Source: Phoronis ovalis
Taxonomy: Eukaryota; Phoronida; Phoronidae
Reading direction: 5' to 3'
Length of the DNA stretch: 37,393 nucleotides
Assembly: GCA_028565635.1 (NCBI GenBank)
Contig: JAOXYB010011123.1
Coordinates: forward strand, 1-37,393
Part shown: piece after piece, positions 32,311 through 37,393 of the stretch
How positions within the stretch are numbered: the first letter of the stretch is position 1
How the letters are laid out: each line of letters begins with the position of its first letter
The notes under the pieces: generated by a model
The model's input: only the letters and a program-made list of their open reading frames with translations
The model's database searches: none
What the model was told of the DNA's origin: nothing
Translations under genes and position numbers: made by a program

Positions 32311-32840
32311 TAACCCTCTTCCTAGGAATATCAGCTTCACTATCAGTAAGAACTGACCGGCTGGAACTTTTGTAGTTGCGTGCATGTGAACTTCAGATGA
32401 AAATTTAAGACTTGTTTTTACTTTTGACTTTTATATTTTGGATTGCTACCAATGAATAACCAAAAACATAACCAGGAAGAAAGATCGAAGCTGCGTCCTT
32501 TGCGTGTTTTCGAATTTTTTCCGAAATTTTGTTTGCATCCCCATTATATCATATTTTGAATTTGGTTTTAAATCTATCATTTGTGTAATACATTTCTAAA
32601 AAAAATAGTTTTGATGTTATTTTTTCGAAAAAATATTGGGATTACGCCGAACAGCACAAATCGTACTAGCTAACGCCACTACTCCCTTGTGGCTTAAAAT
32701 AAGAATAATGTTTAAATTTACTGAGTAAATTCAGTTAGGTCTTATGTGATAAATGTGTAAATTATTATTTTTTTAAATATTGTGTTAATCAAAATTACTA
32801 TGACTAGGCGTATAATTTAGGCGAAATATAACTGTTTAAC

Positions 32841-33017
32841 CTTTTTAATGCCTTCTGCCTCTGTTCGTATGACTCGTGCAAGTGATTTATATTCTCCTTC
32901 TTTTTCTGGAGAACGGCAGCGATTAAGCAACATACTCAGTTCTGTCTTCGTTCTACACAATTGCAGCATGTCACAGGTAAAAACCTCTACTTGGTCAGCA
33001 AGATTCAGATATTCTGT
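32841..33017 (-). pseudogene. TRPC-B exon 5
   Basis: TEYLNLADQVEVFTCDMLQL; 177 bp as in A; donor GTTAAA. Confidence 0.87.
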
Positions 33018-33689
33018 CTGTAAGATGATACTAGTATCTTTACTTAAACATGTCAAGTATTTCAAGATTATAATTTAAAAATTGTAAAGTTGCAGTAAAT
33101 TACTTACTGAAACTTAAAAAAATTATGAATGATATGTTCATTTAATTTCCTACCAAATTCAGTTCCATCTAACTGAATAATCTGAACTATATATTTAAGC
33201 ATGTATGTGAGTTTCGGTCTTTGATCATCATTAAATTTTGAACACATCTGGGATCATCTCTCATCCTTATATAGTGCAGTACCTCTTCAAATGAATATCA
33301 TCATATTTTGGAAATTTAAACTTGATACAAACCTGGTATAAATATATAAATATAAATTCGGGTTATAAATACACCAAAACACTTAAAGAAAATAACATGA
33401 CACTTAAGCTAGTTCTTTTTACCTCATTCAATTAAGAAAAAGGCGCTTTTTCTTTTTTCCATACTCGATTGAGGTTTTAAGAAAGAAACGAAAACCCTAG
33501 TTCGAGCTGAGTTTTGAGACCTCTGATGATTTTGAGCGGAAAAAGAACAAGACATATGTCATGTCTAATGATCATCCCAAGTCTAGGAATACATTTTTTA
33601 ACATCGTTATTAGTTTCTCACATTACAAAAGAATACAATGGATGCATTGTAATACAACAAAAAAATGTCGAAGATTTGGATCGGGAACA

Positions 33690-34300
33690 AACATAGCCGC
33701 CAGTCGGCCATATTGGAAGTAATCTGGGTTAAAACTATAGTAAACTTGTACAGTGACCTATACAAAGCTGATTGGATAAACCCAAATTTGTTATTACGAC
33801 ATACAATTTCGAGAACCAACTTGGCCACCAGTCGGTCATATTGGAAGTAATCCTGATCAATATTATATATGACCTGTATTTTGACCTGTATTTGCTCTGT
33901 ACCAAATATGGAAGTGATCGAATAAAAACTAAAGCAGATAAAGTGTTACGGACGATAATTTTAAAATGTCACCTAGACTATTACGTCCACCAACCTATGG
34001 ACTTCCTAGAACCACCTTTAAATCGTCCGATAGCCAGTCAGCCATATTGGAAGTAATCCGGGTCAAAATTATAAATAGCCTGTATTGTGACCTATACTTA
34101 CTCTGCAACGCTCCGTCTTCGCGGCTATACACGCAACGTTACATGCCCTCTTGGGAACAAACATGGCCGCCAGTCGGCCATACTGGAAGTAATCAAGGTC
34201 AAAATTATAAATGACCTGCAAATTTGATCTGTGTTTACTTTGTACCGACTATGAAGCTATTCGGGTAAAAACTGAAGCTGTTATCGAGAGACAAAGGAAA
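33690..34300. repeat. Four-copy degenerate tandem repeat in TRPC-B intron 4
   Basis: CCAGTCGGCCATATTGGAAG-like cores at about 33703, 33830, 34035 and 34165, each followed by GTAATC and an AT-rich GACCTGTATTTGACC-like part. Copy A has one unit. An (ACA)n run follows at 34307-34329. Confidence 0.75.
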
Positions 34301-34429
34301 GTGTTATACATACAACAACAACAACAATAACGCCTTCATTACGACTATATGTGCCCAGCCACTATGTGGATGGACATAAAAAGAAACTATTCCATTTTTA
34401 AAAATCAAAATTGGAGCTCTCTAAACCCG

Positions 34430-34690
34430 TACAAGGATTGGTATAAGGAGAAATCGCCTTTTCCTTATTCGAAATCGAAATTTTACTTCTAAAAAAGAAC
34501 AAGTAAATGCTTCGGATCCTTTTTTTTATTCATGTCAAAATTGAATATGGAATGGGTTCTTTTTCTTTGTTCTACTCAAAATCGAAAAAGGAAAGAGTAA
34601 ATAGTTTCTTTTTCCTTAGATGAAAGTCGAATAAGGAACACAGAAATGTTTCCTTTTTGTTATTCGGCTGTTAGTGAAAATTGGAAATTC
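34430..34690. repeat. TTCCTTATTCGA motif cluster in TRPC-B intron 4
   Basis: Same alternating TTTTCCTTATTCGA and TCGAATAAGGAA motifs as 13210-13475 in A. Conserved in position, more decayed. Confidence 0.5.
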
Positions 34691-34756
34691 TCAAATATTT
34701 TCTTTTACCTTATTGTATAAAGAAAAGGGTACTAACCGAATTGTCATGAAAATTAC

Positions 34757-35094
34757 CTTAAATTCTTTCTCTAATGCACCCAATTTCAACATCTGAAAAC
34801 GTAGATCAAAGGCAATTTCGAAAGGATCATCAGTGGAGAGTAGATGTGCTGGTTTTGCTAAGGCTTGATATGTATGAATACGTAACAGCGCGTGTTTTAA
34901 GGAATCCATCTTGCACTTCTCATCAGAACAGAAATAATCGTGAGGTTCAGGAATATCCATTTGACCTATAAGTTTCATATGGAGAAAAATTTTAGCATTG
35001 TTTTCTTTCGCAGCGTGTATCATTGGATGCCAAGCAGCAGGGGTGATTTCTTTAGTCCAGTCCTTAGAATGATATTTCTTCCATTCAGGTAGCA
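34757..35094 (-). pseudogene. TRPC-B exon 4
   Basis: Same length (338 bp) as A; PHDYFCSDEKC, DDPFEIAFDL and GALEKEFK kept. Donor GTAATT. Confidence 0.88.
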
Positions 35095-35411
35095 CTGTGA
35101 CGAAAAACGAATTATTACCAAATTTTGTACTATGAACTTACCAGTTTTCAAAAAGTTTATTTGATGTTCAATGATGAGGATGCTGTTTGGAGCAGGTTAT
35201 GTATAATTATTTTCGTGGCACCACACATGCTTAAATTTAAACAGGCATTTCATCTTTTCCAGCCAAGTCAGTACTTACTTTTTGGGTATTTAAAAACTTA
35301 TTACTTTTATTTTTAGGTCTCATCAATTTTTAGCTGAATACTTCCAGTTTGCGATAGACAAAATACTAAAAAAACGATTGGACTAAAGATGAAAATGCTT
35401 GATTTCCATAC

Positions 35412-35553
35412 CAATATCGATCAATCCTAAATCAGACTTTGACAAGGCATATTTCAGAGCCTCTTCTGTAATTTTCACATGAACTGTTTGATGCTCTTGA
35501 GTCGTTGCTTCTAAAGCTCTAACGACTGTTCGACTCACTTGGAGAATCCCGTA
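35412..35553 (-). pseudogene. TRPC-B exon 3, 5' part replaced
   Basis: From GTGAGTCGAACAG onward it matches A. The first part and the old acceptor are gone. A new GAATTCAG acceptor followed by TACGGGATTCTCCAA keeps phase 0 in and 1 out and would give YGILQ in place of about 20 residues. The polypyrimidine tract is weak. Confidence 0.55.
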
Positions 35554-35600
35554 CTGAATTCACCATTTTTAACTAAATAAACTGCTCAAAATCAGAATCA

Positions 35601-35787
35601 GTTTGCTTATATGATGCCAATAGGCCGGCCCTACTGCCACCATATTGTTCACAACAAAGAACACAATATACTGTCATCGCGTTTTGTCAACTTGTACTTG
35701 AAGATTTGTGGGCTTAACAGTCCCTTTATGTATCCGCCAAAAATGTGATCAGGCATGTTAATGTTTTCAATAAAACTTAGAATCATA
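35601..35787. repeat. 187-bp inverted copy of intron 1 sequence placed in intron 2
   Basis: Reverse complement of 36093-36279. By eye all 187 bases match. The arms enclose exon 2. Copy A has only the intron 1 version (about 14800-15060, diverged). Confidence 0.92.
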
Positions 35788-35788
35788 C

Positions 35789-35982
35789 CTGTTGTTTCTC
35801 GTTTAACAAATCATCCTTATTCCTCTTATCAGAATTCTCATGTAAATTGACATCATCCACGAGCACATCTTCAGTTTCTTGATCGTAACCACCATTAAAA
35901 TGCTCAGTTTCTTGTATTTCTGCCAACTTTTCTCCAGGAACTTTATCTAGCTCTATAGCTACCTCTGAGGTCTTATTTTTAT
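35789..35982 (-). pseudogene. TRPC-B exon 2
   Basis: Nearly identical to A exon 2. Its donor GTATGA does not come from the ancestral intron: it is formed at the breakpoint of an inverted copy of intron 1 sequence. Confidence 0.82.
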
Positions 35983-36051
35983 CTGAAAACCATAAGTATT
36001 CTATTCAAAGAAGGCAAGAAATATTATATTATAATCTAACATGTGTTATAG

Positions 36052-36078
36052 CTGGGACTAATATTTCATTAGTCCCAG
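36052..36078. repeat. 27-bp palindrome with 7-bp flanking repeat
   Basis: CTGGGACTAAT arms around ATTTC, flanked by GTTATAG (36045-36051) and ATTATAG (36079-36085). TRPC-A intron 1 has the uninterrupted site (ACATTATAGC, about 14778). Confidence 0.82.
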
Positions 36079-36092
36079 ATTATAGCTTAAAA

Positions 36093-36279
36093 TATGATTC
36101 TAAGTTTTATTGAAAACATTAACATGCCTGATCACATTTTTGGCGGATACATAAAGGGACTGTTAAGCCCACAAATCTTCAAGTACAAGTTGACAAAACG
36201 CGATGACAGTATATTGTGTTCTTTGTTGTGAACAATATGGTGGCAGTAGGGCCGGCCTATTGGCATCATATAAGCAAAC
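36093..36279. repeat. Intron 1 arm of the 187-bp inverted repeat
   Basis: Source arm of the inverted duplication; its homologue is present in TRPC-A intron 1, so this is the original location. Confidence 0.9.
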
Positions 36280-36300
36280 TTTAAAAATCCAGCAACTAAC

Positions 36301-36472
36301 CACTATAACCATGCAACTTACTGAATGGTTGACAAAATGGTTCATAGATGTTCTGTTCTTCGTCACTTGAGGCATCACCTTCACTATCTGTACTGCCATT
36401 TAAGTCTAAAGTTTGCATATCAGTACGAGTCTTTCCATGAAAATGAGGCACGTCATTAAGTCTGTTAGCCAT
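36301..36472 (-). pseudogene. TRPC-B exon 1
   Basis: MANRLNDVPHFHGKTRTDMQ; donor GTTAGT, same length (172 bp) and phase as A. Intact in itself. Confidence 0.82.
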
Positions 36473-36505
36473 ACTAATGTTGATGTTGTGTGTACATAAT
36501 ATATG

Positions 36506-36541
36506 CTAGTTTTCGTCTATATCAATTGTCTGAATTGTCAT
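36506..36541 (-). other. Short upstream ORF of TRPC-B
   Basis: MTIQTIDIDEN and TAG; the counterpart of 15285-15314. Two codons longer but in the same frame and with the same end. Confidence 0.4.
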
Positions 36542-36668
36542 GGCAAAAATGACACTCCCTGCAGAGAAGTAATAACTAGGTCTAACTGAAAGTCTTTAGT
36601 ACAACAGGCTTGTAATTTGACATATGATAGTCTCAGAGTCTGGAAAGTTGATCTTGTTAAAAGTTTTT

Positions 36669-36790
36669 CAGTAGCGGATCCAGGATTTTCCTGAAGGGGG
36701 CGTGGAAAAAGGCATTTGAGGGCGAGCGCCCGCAGGGCGCGAAGCGAAACTAGCGGGGTCCGGGAGCATGCCCCCTCGGAAAATTGTTGA
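36669..36790. mobile_element. GC-rich hAT-like repeat
   Basis: Begins CAGTAGCGGATCCAGG, a start typical of hAT-type non-autonomous repeats, followed by a GC-rich body with GGGCGAGCGCCCGCAGGGCG and GCATGCCCCCTCGG. Much richer in GC than its surroundings. The right end is not located. Confidence 0.5.
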
Positions 36791-36929
36791 ATATTTGGTG
36801 CGCTTTCCTGCAATCTGGTGCATTCAGAGACTCTTTTTCCATGACACTCTGCGCTCCTTTTTATACATTTAAACATAAATGATAATTGTTAAGACTAATT
36901 AATTCAAAGAAAAAAAAATCACAAATTCT

Positions 36930-37222
36930 ATCCAAGAGGGACTGAGGTCAGTCTGTGCACTGTGCAAAATCATCTGCGAAAGTTATGTCATCACTCAGGT
37001 CCATCAAGAGAACTTTTAAATATATTGATAAAGTCTCTTTTATAATGTTTTGTATAATACATATATTAGGCCGCACCTTGAATATTATGTAAAAACCTGG
37101 AGCCCTTATTACAAAAAGGACATACTGTGTTTAGAGAAAGTACAATTAAAGAAGGGCTACAAAACTTGTAGGATCTTTGAGAGACAAAAGCTATGAAGAA
37201 AGATTAGAAATTTTAGGCCCGG
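36930..37222 (+). mobile_element. LINE reverse transcriptase C-terminal fragment, frameshifted
   Basis: SSLRSIKRTFKYIDKVSFIM, then (shifted) LYNTYIRPHLEYYVKTWSPY and KKDILCLEKVQ, then (shifted) KLVGSLRDKSYEERLEILGP. This is the usual order near the C-terminus of CR1/L2-like non-LTR reverse transcriptases. At least two frameshifts; the fragment stops abruptly at GGCCCG. Confidence 0.75.
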
Positions 37223-37393
37223 GGGTGTGACAGTCAGAATAGCTGCTTACGCATGTGCGTTACAAAAAAAACGGGCGAAAGGGTATGTTTTTCAGCATTC
37301 GGGCACCCAGTACACTCTGAAAAGGGTATAAAATAGGTTAAAAATCTTACAAAAACGAAAATTTAGTCCCAAAAATAATAAAAGGGTGTTTTT
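37223..37393. other. Unrecognised sequence at the right edge
   Basis: GGGTGTGACAGTCAG onward is unrelated to the LINE fragment. It contains AAAGGGTAT motifs (37278, 37320) and A-rich stretches; possibly another repeat cut by the window edge. Confidence 0.3.

Larger units (their letters stand above)
25702..36472 (-). pseudogene. TRPC-family cation channel, copy B (damaged)
   Basis: Paralogue of TRPC-A. Exons 1, 2, 4-7, 10-13 and most of 3, 8 and 9 are present with conserved splice sites. Lesions relative to A: the first 65 or so bases of exon 3 and its acceptor are replaced; a net 45-bp deletion removes the last 34 bases of exon 8 and its donor, so reading runs on to TGA at 29976; one T is missing in exon 9 (29444-29447), giving TAG at 29419-29421. 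A normal channel with S2-S6 cannot be made without skipping or alternative splicing. In other ways B looks less changed than A: it keeps Glu in the S2 calcium site and an intron in exon 12. The substitutions I compared are mostly mild, so inactivation may be recent, or one product may be truncated or alternatively spliced. Confidence 0.8.
25138..36589. repeat. Segmental duplication unit B (TRPC copy B with flanks)
   Basis: Direct-orientation partner of 5911-15360. About 2 kb longer, mainly from MITE insertions in intron 9, tandem repeats in introns 4 and 5, an intron within exon 12 and an inverted duplication in intron 2. Confidence 0.85.

Noticed and set aside
36538-36876. 112-codon minus-strand ORF
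   Set aside because: Crosses the hAT-like GC-rich repeat; an artefact of its composition.
1-37393. tRNA or rRNA genes
   Set aside because: No cloverleaf with the usual GGTTCGAATCC-type box or conserved rRNA stretch was noticed by eye; a tRNA search program would be needed to exclude them fully.

Overview
The window looks like nuclear DNA from an invertebrate animal, probably marine. It is AT-rich and intron-dense, with GT-AG introns and many degraded transposable elements, including a Penelope-like element, LINE remnants and several families of short foldback (MITE-like) elements. No bacterial operon, plasmid or viral signature is visible. I cannot name the species or the phylum.

The main content is a tandem duplication of a TRPC-family cation channel gene on the minus strand. 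Unit A spans about 5911-15360 and unit B about 25138-36589. Both are in the same orientation, and the homology continues about 0.5 kb past the stop codons and about 110 bp upstream of the ATGs. Copy A can be assembled by eye into 13 exons. Every junction is GT-AG, phases agree throughout, and the 970 codons contain no internal stop. It carries the ankyrin-like N-terminus, the zinc-site region, the S1-S6 channel domain with the LFW pore motif, the EWKYAR TRP box and a basic calmodulin/IP3R-binding-like segment. Copy B keeps all of these exons but is damaged. The 5' end of exon 3 is replaced, exon 8 has lost its 3' end and splice donor, and exon 9 has a 1-nt deletion that creates a stop. Copy B also has one intron that A lacks.

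Between the two copies, on the plus strand at 21731-23897, lie four exons of a mitochondrial carrier (SLC25) gene. They contain an in-frame stop and at least two frameshifts, so it is probably a pseudogene or decaying gene. The first 5.9 kb holds a frameshifted cysteine-rich exon, a Penelope-like endonuclease remnant interrupted by an 868-bp foldback element, and diverged repeats. The 15.4-21.7 kb stretch has no gene I can support. It holds interspersed repeats rich in TGACCT half-sites, hairpin-forming repeats, a LINE tail and a 335-bp foldback element. The right edge holds a hAT-like GC-rich repeat and a frameshifted LINE reverse transcriptase fragment.

Comparing A with B acts as a built-in alignment. 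It exposes several insertions with their empty sites and target-site duplications: one MITE family with 9-bp duplications (three insertions), one with an 8-bp duplication next to a splice donor, and a 24-27-bp palindrome with 7-bp duplications (two insertions). It also shows a 187-bp inverted duplication around exon 2 of copy B that I read as 100% identical and that supplies a new splice donor. No complete new defence or enzymatic system was seen. The novelty here is in gene-copy decay and mobile DNA.
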